Shown in pieces: positions 1 to 12,700 of a DNA stretch of 64,000 nt. This stretch comes from Brugia malayi. Its lineage: Eukaryota; Nematoda; Chromadorea; Rhabditida; Onchocercidae. The notes beneath the pieces are model-generated. The model saw nothing but the letters and a program-made list of their open reading frames with translations. It ran no database searches and was not told the DNA's origin. The stretch lies in NCBI RefSeq assembly GCF_000002995.4, contig NW_025062476.1, forward strand, positions 10,848,501 to 10,912,500. Reading direction: 5' to 3'. How positions within the stretch are numbered: the first letter of the stretch is position 1; each line of letters begins with the position of its first letter. A program made the position numbers and the translations under genes.

Positions 1-282
1 TTTTTTTAGCATTATTAGTATTTTAGCGTATTCTTTTGACACACAATTAAATGATAAGTCGAAAATACTAGTAATTGCATAGATTTATTCAAGCTATCAT
101 TTAATTTAACATTAAAAGTGCAGTTAAATCATTAATTGTACTTCAATTTGCAATATAGGAATTGCAGGTTGATTAGCATGAATCTTAATGAGGACTGCTT
201 TCTAACCATATTAGATATGAATGCATCAGAGAAAATAGGTTTTGATTGTTGATGAAATATGCGACATTAAGATAGTTTTCAG
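1..282 (+). other. Unresolved upstream part of the zinc-finger gene
   Basis: The sequence reads open in one frame from an acceptor-like TTGCAG near 161-166 (ATG at 178) as far as about 249. It then stops, while the downstream coding frame (+1) is open only from 239. The next exon is best started after TTTTCAG ending at 282. How the upstream codons join it is not clear: the 44-nt candidate intron 239-282 leaves the wrong phase, and the AG at 237-238 lacks a pyrimidine tract. The true upstream exon may lie before the window. Confidence 0.35.
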
Positions 283-1965
283 GGATTCTGATATAATCGA
301 GTTATCAGATTCAGCTGATTCAATGAATGGTCTTGTTACAGCAATGCGTGAGTTAGAGCAGGAAGAGTTAGAAGCAAATTATATTACAGAAGCTACAACT
401 GCGAATAGCTCCACTACTTATCAAGGAAGTCCAGTGCGAACGATCAGTCGTACTGTAACACTAAGCGAAAAAGATGTTAATGAACTTAAAAATAATCCGT
501 TAATTATGTTTAACGGGTATCGGTAAGTACATGCAATTTCAAAATAGTGTATTTCGGACTGATTTTTGCACTTTTTTTTGTTACTGGCTTACTAAAATAT
601 TTCGTTAATGGTTTTATAATTATTCCTTAATTTTTTAAATGTTTATCTATGGACCATTTTCCGATAATTTCTACATTGAAAATGAGCAGTTTGATGTTAT
701 AGAAATATGTTTGTCTTAAAATGCTTCGACTAATTCTAGATTAAAATCTTATGTCTAGGACGGCAAAGAGGCTGATGGTTGCTACCTTGTTTAAAAAGTC
801 GAGGAAAAGGGAATAACGGTGCTTACAGTGCGAGTATATGTCGATTCTCGACAAATTTTGATAGTCTAAACAAAGCCATTACAACAATAATTTTGTTTAC
901 TATCAATCGAGCCAATTTCAGCATATGCCCAACATTCCCTTACCGTATGATAGCTCATCGAGCTTTGTCAAACAAGTTGGATCCGTTGAAACCGCTTTGT
1001 TACTATGAATTATTAGGAAGATGCGTTGATCCAACATGTCCAATGTTCGTTTGTTTGATTTTGATCACACTGCAAAGGTCAGTGAAGTACCTCTAAAGTA
1101 ACGCATGATTTTGCAACACTTACAGGCAGCATGAAAAGGATTATTTGTTAACCGATGAGGAATTGATATGTAGTATATTGACTTATTGTCCGAATCTTTG
1201 CCCACCTAAAAAAATGTTTTGTGAGTTTATTTTGTGATTTCCGTTTGGTATGTTCTATATTTTTCATTTACATTCATGTTCAGGATGTGTGTAGAGTGAT
1301 GTGAGTGACGAAATACTGTCTAGATGACTAAAAGATTAGTTTAATTTTGTGTATATATTATATCGAAGAGTGGTTATTCAGAAAAGATACGTTGCACTTA
1401 ATGTTACATAAAGCTTAGAAAGAGTGAGTGGTTTTAAACTTTAGAACTTTAATTTTGGATCCTTTAAATTTGCTCTGCACTTAACTTTAGGTAATCATTT
1501 TGCTACTTCTACCATTTTCAGCCGAATATGCTCGTGAAATATTGAAAGAACATGAAGCAAAACCAGTGGGCGAAGTTATCGAGGATATGTTGAAAAGCCT
1601 TCCGGATACCGAACGTCAGATAAGAGTTTGTGAAATGGCTACTAAATGTAGGCTACCAGCGAGATGGTCATCGAAAGGTTATTTTGTTTTCAGAAAACTT
1701 TCTTTTGCGATCGTTAGAGTTCTCAGTTATTTAGTACAACGAAGAAATAATTTCTGAACAAGGACTCCTGGAATTATCGTTTGTTCTTTATTACTTAAGG
1801 GTAGGAACTGTCAGCTATTGCGTTAAATAAGTTAATCTATTCCATTAGTTGACTTTTTGCTTTTCAGATGCAGTAGACGAATTTTTGCTTTTCAGAAAGC
1901 GAAAAATTACTTTTCGAACAAGAAATGTTTTGGTATACTTTTCTGGGACTGGAAAAGTATACTGA
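283..1965 (+). CDS. 3' part of a ZFC3H1-like zinc-finger protein
   Basis: Spliced gene, 5' incomplete. Proposed exons are 283-522, (759-797, uncertain), 922-1044, 1126-1220, 1522-1677 and 1868-1965, with TGA at 1963. Phases agree at each junction from 922 onward. The key junction, AT|G between 1044 and 1126, creates the motif LCYYELLGRCVDPTCPMQH. This is C-x7-C-x4-C-x3-H, the spacing of the zf-C3H1 domain of ZFC3H1, a nuclear protein that in mammals links poly(A) RNA to MTR4 and the exosome (family knowledge). About 115 residues follow, including EYAREILKEHEAKPVGEVIE and a basic C terminus ending GTGKVY. That is far shorter than the helical-repeat tail of the vertebrate protein, so it is either a short nematode form or only a domain relative. 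The first exon is acidic and Ser/Thr-rich. The family call rests on the finger alone; the downstream function is inferred. Confidence 0.55.
998..1132 (+). other. zf-C3H1 zinc finger split by an intron
   Basis: The three cysteines lie in the exon ending at 1044. The last cysteine is followed by Pro and a Met whose codon is split AT|G. The histidine codon CAT (1130-1132) is in the next exon, after the acceptor TTACAG ending at 1125. Reading straight through instead gives CPMF and loses the histidine, so the finger itself validates the 81-nt intron 1045-1125, with donor GTTCGT. Confidence 0.7.
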
Positions 1966-2680
1966 AATTAATGGAAATTTTATATAATGGTAACAAAGAC
2001 AGTGAAATTTCTCATAGTTGTTTATTATGATGCGTCTTCTAATGTGACGTATTCACTTGTTATGCATAACTCTACAGCTGGTGGACTGTTACTTCCTACT
2101 GTCGAAAATCCATTCATAAAGAAAAGCAATACTTTCAATTTCAAATTATTCATTATTTCAAATTCTAGCTAAATGACAAATGCCTCATCCAGTGTTAAAA
2201 TTTTTTTAGACGATGAATCAATAGAATATGAAGTACCTCAGCAATCCCATCAGTTTTCGCTGTAAATGGAAAAATCTGCGTGAGGTGAGTGATTACGATT
2301 ATGGTTTTCGTACTCTATAGACGGTTAATGCGTACCTTCCGTGCCATTCTTTTCTATTACACATATTAGTTTAAACTTTATCATTCATGCTCATTATCAT
2401 TTTATTACCGTTTTTGTTTCTGTTGTGCTTATATTCGTTTAATCAAATTGCTGTCCTCTCGTTGCTCTTCTGGAATATTTAATCTTATTTATATACATAT
2501 TTAAACGCGAAAAACTTGTTTTGCGAAGAGATGAAGCAACGAAGAACAGAAGAAAATGTATTATCAACAACTTCTGCGAGTGATTACTTCATAATAATTC
2601 TGTTTGAAATCATCAGTTTACCATTCTAAAAATTTGTAAATTTTTCTTCTTTGCTATAATTCATTTAGCAATTCAAACGG

Positions 2681-2686
2681 AATAAA
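2681..2686 (+). promoter_or_regulatory. Candidate polyadenylation signal AATAAA
   Basis: First plain AATAAA seen on the plus strand after the stop at 1963-1965. It would give a 3' UTR of about 0.7 kb, long for a nematode. A variant signal closer to the stop may be used instead. Confidence 0.25.
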
Positions 2687-3550
2687 AAGTAATTCACTTA
2701 CATTCTCGTCCTAATTTTTCCTTCGATTCATATTTGGTAATGCACCAGATTGTGTACTTAAGCATATTTGCAACTGAAAAATATAAAATATGATAACAAC
2801 CCAAAGGTTGTTTTTAATGGTCAGACAACTGGAGGTTATAGCATATTTTTTAATGTTGCTCAAGAAATAAAAGAAAATGAAGATAAATTCTAGTTTGGTT
2901 ACATTTGATTATGTTTTCCGGTTGCTTAACAAGTAACTGCATATGAGATGGATTTTGCATGCAGTTCAACAAATAAGTCAGAGAAGTGTTTTGTTTATTA
3001 AATATTTTAGGTATTAGAGATCGGTAGATGTTTTTTTCTTTTTTACTCTGATATTAAAGTTTGCAGTATATTTATATCATTTGGATTAACTGGTTTCTCA
3101 AAACAATTATTTAATTAGTTCAAAAAAATATTTTCCAGTATATTATGTTGTATTTTATGCATTCTACATGGCATACAAATTTATCATCCGGGACGTAACA
3201 CAGTTTGGGAGAAAACAAATACGGAAGGAAGTGAAAAGTAGAAATGAAAGTTTCGGGAGAAATATGAAGTAACTAATAGTTTAGATTCAAGTAATTCAGA
3301 TTTTAAAGATAATATATTAAATTTAGCGTTTAAAACGTCATTGTTGGCCATTTCATTAATTTTTATTATCAGTTAGTCCGCAACTTGTCAAAACTAGCAA
3401 AATATTAGTGCTGGCTGGTAATTTTCCACAATCATTTTTCACAGTACAAATGATCCGAAATAACTGGAATGGTTTCATTATGGAGTGATTAAATTGCTCG
3501 AGTTTTTCGTTCACATTTGTGAATTTTAATATGGCTGAATTGAATATTAA

Positions 3551-3567
3551 AATTTAGAAGTACTGGT
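3551..3567 (+). promoter_or_regulatory. Possible spliced-leader acceptor ahead of OST48
   Basis: AAATTTAG ends at 3557, ten bases before the ATG at 3568. Many nematode mRNAs receive a 22-nt spliced leader at such a site just upstream of the start (established for the group). No upstream coding exon is needed, because the OST48 signal peptide begins at 3568. Assignment to trans-splicing is inference. Confidence 0.35.
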
Positions 3568-6500
3568 ATGGCAATATCTTGGAATTATCTACTGCTGGCT
3601 TCGTTAGTTTTGCTAGAAATTGTACCAGGGATCAACTCTGGCAAAATATTAGTTTTGGTGGATAATTTCGGTATTAGGGAAACACATTCTATTTTCTTGA
3701 AATCCTTAAGAGGTAAGTAGTGATTAATTAATTTTTTTTTTTTTTTGGAATCAGTTCCATAATTTTTTAACGATAATTTTAGTCACTATTTCATAAATAT
3801 ATTTCTTACTCATAATTCATATTATATGACCTCTTAGATGGCTTCTTCCTTAACAATAATCAGTAAATAATGCATAAGAAATTGAGGGAAATAATGTGTG
3901 GAAAAAATGATGATAAATATGGTTTACAGGATGACTTCCGAAAGGTTTTATTAAAAAAAAAAAGAAGAAACTTAACAATGCAGAATTTGTTTCGTATTTC
4001 AGAAAGGGGACACCAGTTGATTATAAAAGCAGCAGATGATCAGACATTAACCCTCACAAAGTATGGCGAACATCTCTACGATCATCTTATAATTTTTGCT
4101 CCTGGAGTTGACGGTAACATTCTAATTTTGCATCATTTTTTTTTATCTTCATATCCTCTTGAATTTGTATCTTTCAATTTACATCTACTGAGAAAACAAA
4201 ACTTATATAGATTTATACTTCAAACATGATGAAAAAATGAAACAGCACGATGTATTTACTAACTTATGTCTTTGTTCCTTTATTTAAGGATTGGCTTAAA
4301 TGAATATTTAAGTTCCGACTTATTTAAAACTTTTTAAATGCAACGGTAAGCATAATAAGTACGGTACAAAATTCTTAAATACAAAAATAATTCAGATATG
4401 CTTCTGTTAGATGATAAACAGATTTTTAGCAAATATTTTATCATTTACTGGTATAGTTAAAATGTATGCCTGTTGCCTATCAACAGAGTTTAACAAACGA
4501 AAATCATTGTTAGCAAGATTAGTGAGCGGGTATAACAAAGCAAAATATACTTATAAAATCCGAAAGATATGGAACATAACAGGATATCTCTGAGATATAT
4601 TCTGAATCTAGTTAATACAAAACTGTTTTTTTGTAAAATCTGATTTTCATCTTTATTGTTGTGCTAAAGCTTTATATTACTTTGATGAGACAAATTACTA
4701 TTTAATCTTTGTGCGTATTTCAAAAAATCATTATTAATACTTTTATTAGGAATTTATTTATGAACATTAAAACCACAAATTTTTGTTTCTTATTTTTGTT
4801 ATAGAATTTGGAGGATTGATTAATGTCAAAGCTATAACATCTTTTATTGATAATGGTGGCAATGTACTAGTGACAGCAGGAACACGCGTTGGTGATGCTT
4901 TGCATGATTTGGCTGCAGAGAATGGTTTCGAATTTGATGAGAATCAAACTTCTGTTATTGATCATTTGAATTACGATACTGTTCTTGTGAGCTTTAGTTT
5001 TTAAATTTGATTGCACTAATTTATGATTAGGTTTATTCATATCTCTGTTCGTTTTTATGTCGTGTTTTGATAACTATTTAAAAAGTTCTTTCGAGATCAC
5101 TTCACTTCTAGTTTTATTCATGCAATTTCTTGTTACCTCATACTTCTGAGACTTCTTGCATTTTATCAGTCATTTTTTTTTGTCACATGCCAATGAAGAA
5201 GTGGTTTTTTCTTAAATGATAATTGTAATTCCCAGAAAATTGATAAACAACTGAAATTAAATAATGAGTTTACTAATAGAAAAAGTATAATTTTCAGTAA
5301 CAGCTGAAACCATGTTTTGGAGTTGTTTATAGATATTTCTTAACTTCATCAAATGAGTTACAGGATGAAGGCGATCATACAACGATTGTAGCTGATCCAT
5401 CAAACCTTTTGTCTGCTCCAATGATTGTAGGAAAAACACGACAGATTAATCCTATTCTATTCCGAGGAGTTGCTTTAATTGCTGATAAGGCAAATCCGCT
5501 TCGTCTGGAAATACTTTCTGCTTCAACAACCGCTTATTCATTCAATCCCCGTGAAAAAATTGAAGAAGTATCTTTTTAAACTTGCATAATTTTAATTAAA
5601 ATAAGCTGTGAAAACGAAGGTAGTTAACTAGTAGGAAGAGTAATATTCTCTATAAATGTTCTGTTTTGGTAATGAAAATTGTTGCTATCAAAGAAGATTG
5701 GATAACAGAGATAAAATCTCTAAAGATATAAAACTTGAGATTTGCGAATTGAAAAAATATCGGAATTCAATTCAAATTTAATTTTAACCGAAATTTTTGT
5801 GAAGGATCTATTATGCTGCAAAGGATTTTGGATTCTTCGAACATGGACAGGAGTTATTATTTTTTTTTTTTTCTTCATTTCAGTATCCAGGTGCTGTGGG
5901 ACGATCGACATTGTTGATTGGTGCTATTCAGGCTCGGAATAATGCACGTGTTCTATTGAGTGGTTCGATTGCCATGTTTAGCGATGCTTTTATGAGTGCT
6001 AATGTCAGCAAATATGCATCGGAAACTAAGTATTTTGAATTATTTTTCCATTTTTTCTAGTAGTTTTTTACAAATTTTTAATTATTAGTTGATCAGGATT
6101 TGCCTTCTCCTTCAAAAAATACTATTCTAAACCAATAGATTAAAAAAATTAAGCGAACTATGAGATCATCTTTTGAATTCTTTTTTTGGTTAAATCATTG
6201 GTGATTACTTCCGAATATATTTTTTATTTATCCATATATGAATATCTTAAAGAAGATTTTATTTCAGGCTTCAAAAAAGTGGTAATCTCGAGTTACTAAC
6301 GGAATTGAGCAAATGGGTATTTATGGAGAAAGGTGTTCTGAGAGTTAAGAGTGTTTCGCATCATAAGGCATGTCTGTTATCATTATTTTTCCGGGTGGGT
6401 GCTGTTGATAAAAATACTGAAGATTCCAGAGTCATGGATATAAACTTCTATGGAACTAGTTTAAAACGAACGAGCTTAAAGTTAATTGCTAAGACTTTCT

Positions 6501-7704
6501 ATAGACGCAAAAAGCCTTGCATAACTTTACTTTCTATTACTTTATTGAATTCAGGTTGGTGAAAAGAGTCCTCCACGAGAGTATACTATTATGGATAATG
6601 TTGAGTATACCATTGAAATTGAAGAGCTCAGTAATGGAAAATGGGAACCGTTCAAGGGCGATGATGTTCAACTAGAATTTACCCGTATTGATCCATTTAT
6701 TCGGACAACTCTCAAAAATTACAGTACGTTTTCAATTTAATTCCAAGAGTTTGTTTTCGAGATTAATCTTCAGTACTTTTGCTGCTAAAAGTTTTGAAAG
6801 ATTTAAACCATAGAGCTATAATAATATACCAACAAACAATGCGTAGTTTACTTGAAGTCTTTGAAGGATTAATTCCTCTGTCTTTTTTAACTGCGAACAA
6901 CAAGGCGTCCAGATCAATTTTTCTGGTAAATATCAAAACATGAATTTAGTGAGTTTATATCTTATCCCATATAAACAAATTATTATCCTTGCTATATCAA
7001 ATGCGTTTTGTCTCTTCATTAGATTAGCAACAGTTTATTATAGATGGCAAATTGAAAGCACAGTTTAAACTTCCTGATGTTTATGGTGTGTTTAAATTCA
7101 TGGTCGATTATCGTCGTATCGGGTATACACATTTGTTGAATGTGCAACAGGTGAGCAATAACCATCTATTATAAAATAATACACATCTGATAATAAGATA
7201 TTGTAGCATTAATAAGTTTTATCAACTTTAAATTTAAAACTCCCTTAATATTGTTAGGTTTAGCTATGGGAAGATTTATAAAAAAGGAATGTTCTATATC
7301 TTTTGAAATAACATTTGAGATTTTGTTTTGATATTTAAGGACTAACGTGATAATGTGAAAAGATAAATGACAAAATATAGGAATGAAATAATCATTAGAT
7401 AATTTTTCATTTTCCATAAACAACTAAGCTGTTGTAGATATGTTTGCTAATAAAGATGGAAAAGATAATAAAATTTTGTCTACCGTATTTTTTGACCACA
7501 TTTTTTAAATTTTTGATTTTTGACATGCAGCATTTTCAATTTCAGGTATCTGTTCGACCATTGCAACATACCCAATATGAGCGTTTTATCTACAGTGCAT
7601 ATCCTTACTATGTTTCAGCATTTTCAATGATGATAGGAGTTGTTCTATTCTCATGCGTCTTTCTCTATCACAAAGAACCATCAAAAGATGTAAAAAAGGA
7701 CTGA
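3568..7704 (+). CDS. DDOST: Oligosaccharyltransferase 48 kDa subunit (OST48)
   Basis: Complete nine-exon gene: 3568-3712, 4003-4113, 4805-4986, 5364-5567, 5884-6029, 6268-6367, 6555-6723, 7044-7150, 7546-7704. The exons sum to 1323 nt, or 440 residues, near the roughly 440-460 of animal OST48. All phases agree. The N terminus is a hydrophobic signal peptide ([17 protein letters not shown]), followed by the conserved start of the lumenal domain ([18 protein letters not shown]). Family blocks follow in order: [84 protein letters not shown] and [19 protein letters not shown]. One C-terminal membrane segment (about residues 410-430) ends in a short basic cytosolic tail. OST48 is a non-catalytic, essential ER-membrane subunit that helps assemble the complex transferring the dolichol-linked glycan to Asn-X-Ser/Thr. 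The C. elegans counterpart is ostb-1. Introns are 187-691 nt. The gene converges on the RAP1GAP-like gene. Confidence 0.97.
6368..6554 (+). other. GC-AG intron in OST48 (intron 6)
   Basis: Exon 6 must end ...SVSHHK and exon 7 begin VGEKSPP to match the conserved VSHHRVGE block of animal OST48. That places the donor at AAG|GCATGT, a GC rather than GT dinucleotide. The acceptor is GAATTCAG. The nearest GT donors either delete the conserved block or shift the frame. Confidence 0.75.
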
Positions 7705-8349
7705 TTTTTATTTGTTTCTTAGTTTTTAACATATAAACAAAAGTTCGTTCGTTGATTCGTTAGTTATTTGATATCTATCCTTACACGAATTAATTAAGTT
7801 ATTATAAAGCTTATAGTCTTCGTAATTCGCACTTTTGGGATAGTTTGTAGTGATCTTTTTAACAAGTTGTTTAATATCCATTTTTACTTGAAATCAAAAA
7901 GGTACAGTTATAATTAGAGACACAAGTGGTTTTTTACATCAGCGAAGTCATATTCCGGCATATAATGCTGGATATATAATTGCCTACAGAAAAGACTCAT
8001 ACTGTTAGTTCTAGGTTGAATCATTTAATCATTTCACTAAAAATGTTTCATTTATTAGTACCAATCAGTCTTATTACCATAATATTCACAAGTTACCGAT
8101 AGTTTCAGTCCATAAATTTGTTTATTTATCTTGTTTTCAAAATTTCGGATATTATAGTTGGCTTTCCTATTTTTTTCTTTATCAGAGGAAGCTCATTAGA
8201 TTCAAATACAATTACTTATTATGAAGACAAACAGCTAAATAAGCGGGATGTTAGTGTATGAGGTACGTATTTTTTTTATCTCTTTCTTTGGGTATTTTGT
8301 TAAGTTTTTTGAAGTAGTGTAAATCTATTGTTATTTTCGTTTATTTGTT

Positions 8350-8355
8350 AATAAA
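8350..8355 (+). promoter_or_regulatory. Candidate OST48 polyadenylation signal
   Basis: First AATAAA on the plus strand after the OST48 stop; it implies a 3' UTR of about 650 nt. Closer variant signals such as TATAAA (about 7733 and 7805) are alternatives. Confidence 0.25.
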
Positions 8356-8705
8356 TAATATTAATCTTCGAAACTTTCCAATAAGTATTCAGCAGAAAGT
8401 GACAAGAAGTATTGGATAAATTGAGTCAATGTGGTATCTGTATTGAGTTCCTAAAATTTCAGTGTTTATTTGTTTGTCTAATGCACGCAGTACTCGGAAA
8501 AATGCCTAAAGATACGAATATATTTTTACCAATAGCTTAACAACACCAAAAAGAAAAGCAATTTATACAAAAGTATGATGAAAAATGCATTCGTGTACGG
8601 ACAACACCCAACATTTTTTGCAAAAATTAATAAATTTCAATTTCATTTCACATAGAAAACAAAAATATTAGATTGAAGTTTCATTCCATAAAACAAAAAA
8701 TTTTT

Positions 8706-8711
8706 TTTATT
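8706..8711 (-). promoter_or_regulatory. Candidate RAP1GAP-like polyadenylation signal
   Basis: Minus-strand AATAAA, the first one past the stop at 9146-9148. It implies a 3' UTR of about 440 nt. If both this signal and the OST48 signal at 8350 are used, the two transcripts approach each other but need not overlap. Confidence 0.35.
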
Positions 8712-9145
8712 CACAAAAACATACAATAACAAAACTGAATAATAATAATAAAGGAAAGAATGGATATGATGCAAAAAAAGTAAAATTGTATTAGAGGTAT
8801 GAAATTATATATTTCATTCATGACTGGATTGAAAGTAATTACTAATTAATACGTCAATTTTCGAGTAAACAAGGAGTTTTCAATAATTGTAAATTAAAGT
8901 CGTAAAAAAGAAATTTTAGACAAGAAAAGATAGCACTTCTTTTGCTATTCATTTGATTATCACAGTAACTTTCGAAAAATTAAATATATGATGAAATTGT
9001 AAAAAGAATGGAAAATATTATCATTTCACAAATATTACATCTCCAGAAACATTTTTAAATAAAAAAATCAATCAATTAATGATAATATTTCACTCATTTG
9101 TAATTTCATAAATACAAAATACATCGAGGTACAGTGATAATCAGT

Positions 9146-9738
9146 TTAGGTAGTAGTAGTTGTTATGATAATAGGAGTAGGAGTAGGAGTAGGAGTAACA
9201 ATAGTGGTAGTAAATGTATGATCAGTATGATTTTGTTGATTAATTTCATTAGAATTTTCATTTGGCAATGATCGACGTAATATTTTACGTAATCTTGCAA
9301 TTTCTTCATTTGCTTTATCCAAATCACCAGCTAATATTGATTGTCTGAAAGTGAAATTTTAACTTTATTTTGTAATTTTTAATTAGTTTATTTTGTAATA
9401 AAAAGTTTCTAATTCTTCTAATTTTAACCGTAATTTATAATCAACGTTACAACTCTAATATATTGGAAATAATTATAGTAATATTAATTTAAATTATTAA
9501 TGAAAGATACAAAAGAAATATAATGTTTAAATTACCGTTCTTTCAATTTTTTAATATCTGTTTTACAAGTAACATTTTGACGTAATAAATCCATTCGTTC
9601 TGTTCGTAATTTTTCTACGTCATTAAGAAGTTCATTGAGACGTTTTACTTCTTCCTCTCGTAAAGGTGTTTGACGATCAATGCAGAAACTGCATGGTGTA
9701 CGATTTGAATGTACTACTTCAGTGGATGATAATGATTC
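9146..9738 (-). other. RAP1GAP last two exons: coiled coil and Thr/Pro tail
   Basis: Exons 9738-9536 and 9344-9146, TAA at 9148-9146. The protein is Ser-rich at first, then a charged heptad-like stretch ([20 protein letters not shown] continuing to [10 protein letters not shown]), then [18 protein letters not shown]. This should form a coiled coil. It ends in Thr-Pro repeats encoded by a short CCTACT microsatellite, so the tail length may vary between strains. Confidence 0.85.
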
Positions 9739-12700
9739 CTGAAAAAAGATTTAGAATTAATTAGGGAAAAATTTGAATTTCAATCAATAAAAAAGAATGT
9801 AGAATGGTACTAAACAAATAACATTTACTGCTTATTAAAAATAGGAGTTAATAGTATATAAAATTACGAATTATTGACTTCTTAACGAATATGCAAACAT
9901 TTTTCCAAATAAATTTTCTCATTTCTTTCCAATTTCATAATTTCCTGTCTCTTCCCTGCCGGAACTTTCATAATTATTACTGAAACGAGAAAAAAAAAAA
10001 AAGTTACCAATCCGGTATCCGAATCATGTCCCATTTCAGTACTTTCATTCTCACCACTTGATAAATCCCATTCACCATGATTGTGCTTACTTAAAAAAAT
10101 TTAATCTATCTTTTTTAATGTACAATTTTTGATTTAAATTCAAAAATTTCATTGGACAAGAAATTTTTTCGGTATTAATTTAATGTTAAAAAAAAAAGAT
10201 AAAAAAAAAAACAAAAAATTCTTACCACAAATCGCCAATTTTCAAAGCAGCATTTTGCGATGGAATTGACAAGAATAATCCAGATGAATTATCACCACGA
10301 CTACCATATGCTTCGTCTGTTTCATGATAATGCACTTGCAATGATCTGTATAATATTTACTTAATTTAATCTAACTAAAATTATTTATTAAAGTTATTGA
10401 AATCTTAATAGTGTGGAAAATTTCTTTTTTTTAAATTTAAAGTATAAATTTAACACATTTGATTTAAAATATAACAATAAAAATTATGGAAAGAAAAAAA
10501 AATTTACAAAATAATGGTTAAATTGTTTTTTTTTTCCAAAATTATTTTTACAAATTTTTAGTTTCGTCTTTTTTTTTCTTTAATGAAACATATAGAAGAG
10601 ATATAATTACATACTTTTTAAAATCATTGGAAGAATTTCGTTGTTGAATGCTACTTCCAGCACCACTCGTTGATGTGGTTGAACTTCTGGAAATTGATTC
10701 ACCGCCACCACCGTTGTATGATTTTCGTTTGGCACTTTTTGGACTATTTAAAATGGTCACTGTTGTTGGATGTTGTATGGATGATGACACTGAGACATCT
10801 TGAGAAACTGATCGTGACCTGTTAATTAGCAATGAATTAAATTTTCATTCAAATTATATTCAGTCATTTTTATGGAAAAATAAAAAACAAAAATAAATTA
10901 TTAATTTGGGATAAAAATGACATTGGAAATTTTATACTTTCCATATAAATATATTTTACCTTAATGAATAAATTTTTTTTTTAACAAAACGAAAATATTT
11001 TTACCTTCCGGCTAATGCTTTTTTAACGGAATGAAAAATTCCGGTTGGATGTGAAATATTATCTGTTGTTTCCAATAACGGTAAACCGTAAAATTGTGCT
11101 CGTTCTTTTAAATTACCATATAGCGCCTCTAATAACGATGAACGTGTTCGTTCCTGCACAAAAAAGTCATAATTCTTGATAGCAATTTTAATAATTAATT
11201 TATTTTTTGAGTAATTAAACAGTAATTAAGAAGGTCAAAAATTGCTATATATCTAATGCGTTTTTCTTTTTTTTAAACATTAAATTACTTCCGTATATAT
11301 CATAAGTTAAATAATGATTTTTTTTAGTAATATAATGATTATAGAGTTACAGAAAGTATTAAAAATTTATTATTCATAAAATAGGGAAATAATTTTTTTG
11401 TCTTTAAATTTTAAGTTAAAAATTTCAGCAAAACTTACAGCAAGTTTGGCAAATTTTGTCGATTTATAAGCAGCATTTTCAGCATTGATTAATTTTGTAA
11501 GCAAGAAATTGCGAAATTCTTGACCTTTCCGGAAAATAGATGGTGCCGGAAGAGTAGGTCCAAAAAACGGGACATCATCACGTGCTGTTACAGATACCTA
11601 AGGGGAAAAAATGATAATGATATATGCATAAATGAAAGAATTATAAGAAAAGAAAATTTGAAATGATAATAACTAAAAGTTAAGTGGTAAAAGAATGGAT
11701 TTAAATTTTGGAAACATCGCTAAATTAAATTAGAAATTTGCTGAAATTTATTGAAAAAATTCAACAAAATAAAACTTACACGATAGCGAACTTTTTCAGT
11801 GCATGAATCGATAGGTTGAACAACAATAAAAGCATGCAAAAAATTACTTGCTATCATATCAGCAGAAAATGGTGTATTCTCTTCCTGAAATTATTTCATA
11901 AATATTATTCAATTAACGAATAATAATTATTTAATAAATAACAAAAATAATTAAATGTTGAATGAACGAAACAATGATTAAATACATGAAAATTAAACTT
12001 ATTAATAAATTTCTCTATTAATAAAATTAAAATTTGGCCTTTTTTCCCACTTAGAAATTTGATTAATTCTATTTAAAAATTAATTTGGAAAAAAATTTTT
12101 TCTATTTAAAAATTTTAATGAATAATTTGTAAAGGAAAAACAAAAGTAACCTGAAAAACGATAGCAACAATATCATTTCCAATATGTCGTTTACGTTGTA
12201 ATTGTTGAGTGTCACCAGCTGTATACGGTAACATGGTAGATATATGAAACATAATTTCACGTTGTCGAAATTGACAGTAAACAGATTCGATACCTGTCTG
12301 ACCATGTTGTGTATCTAAGCCACCACGATAACCCTTTAGAAAGTATAAATACTATTATTATTATTAATTTTAATTCATAATTCTTTTTCTTTTCAGCAAA
12401 TAGCAAATATTCCTTATCATCTAGCAATAATATTTATTTAAAGTAACAAAATTTTCACTAATTATGATTTTTTCATAATGAAAAATGAATAAGAAAGTGA
12501 AAGAAAAAAAAAGGAAAATAATATTAATTTAATTTGATGGAAGGATAAGAACAAAAAATGTATGTTATTATCAGTGATTATTTTAATAGAAAAAGATGGA
12601 ATGATAATGATCAAATATAAATGAATGACTTAAATATAAAATTAATAAATCAAAAAGAAATAATGTGTGAATTATTTATGTTAAAATATTTAAAAATAGA

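Larger units (their letters stand above)
1966..3567. other. Intergenic region between the zinc-finger and OST48 genes
   Basis: No convincing exon seen on either strand. It should hold the 3' UTR of the upstream gene and the promoter of OST48. An open stretch at 1987-2172 has no splice or family support. Composition is less AT-extreme than in the region beyond 9 kb. Confidence 0.5.
7705..9145. other. Convergent intergenic region (two 3' ends)
   Basis: Holds the 3' UTR of OST48 (plus strand) and of the RAP1GAP-like gene (minus strand). No coding exon seen. A clean donor-like GTACGT near 8261 has no open frame or acceptor to go with it. Confidence 0.6.

Noticed and set aside
1987..2172. 61-codon plus-strand frame after the zinc-finger gene
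   Set aside because: Lies after the in-phase stop at 1963 and has no supported splice sites or family likeness.
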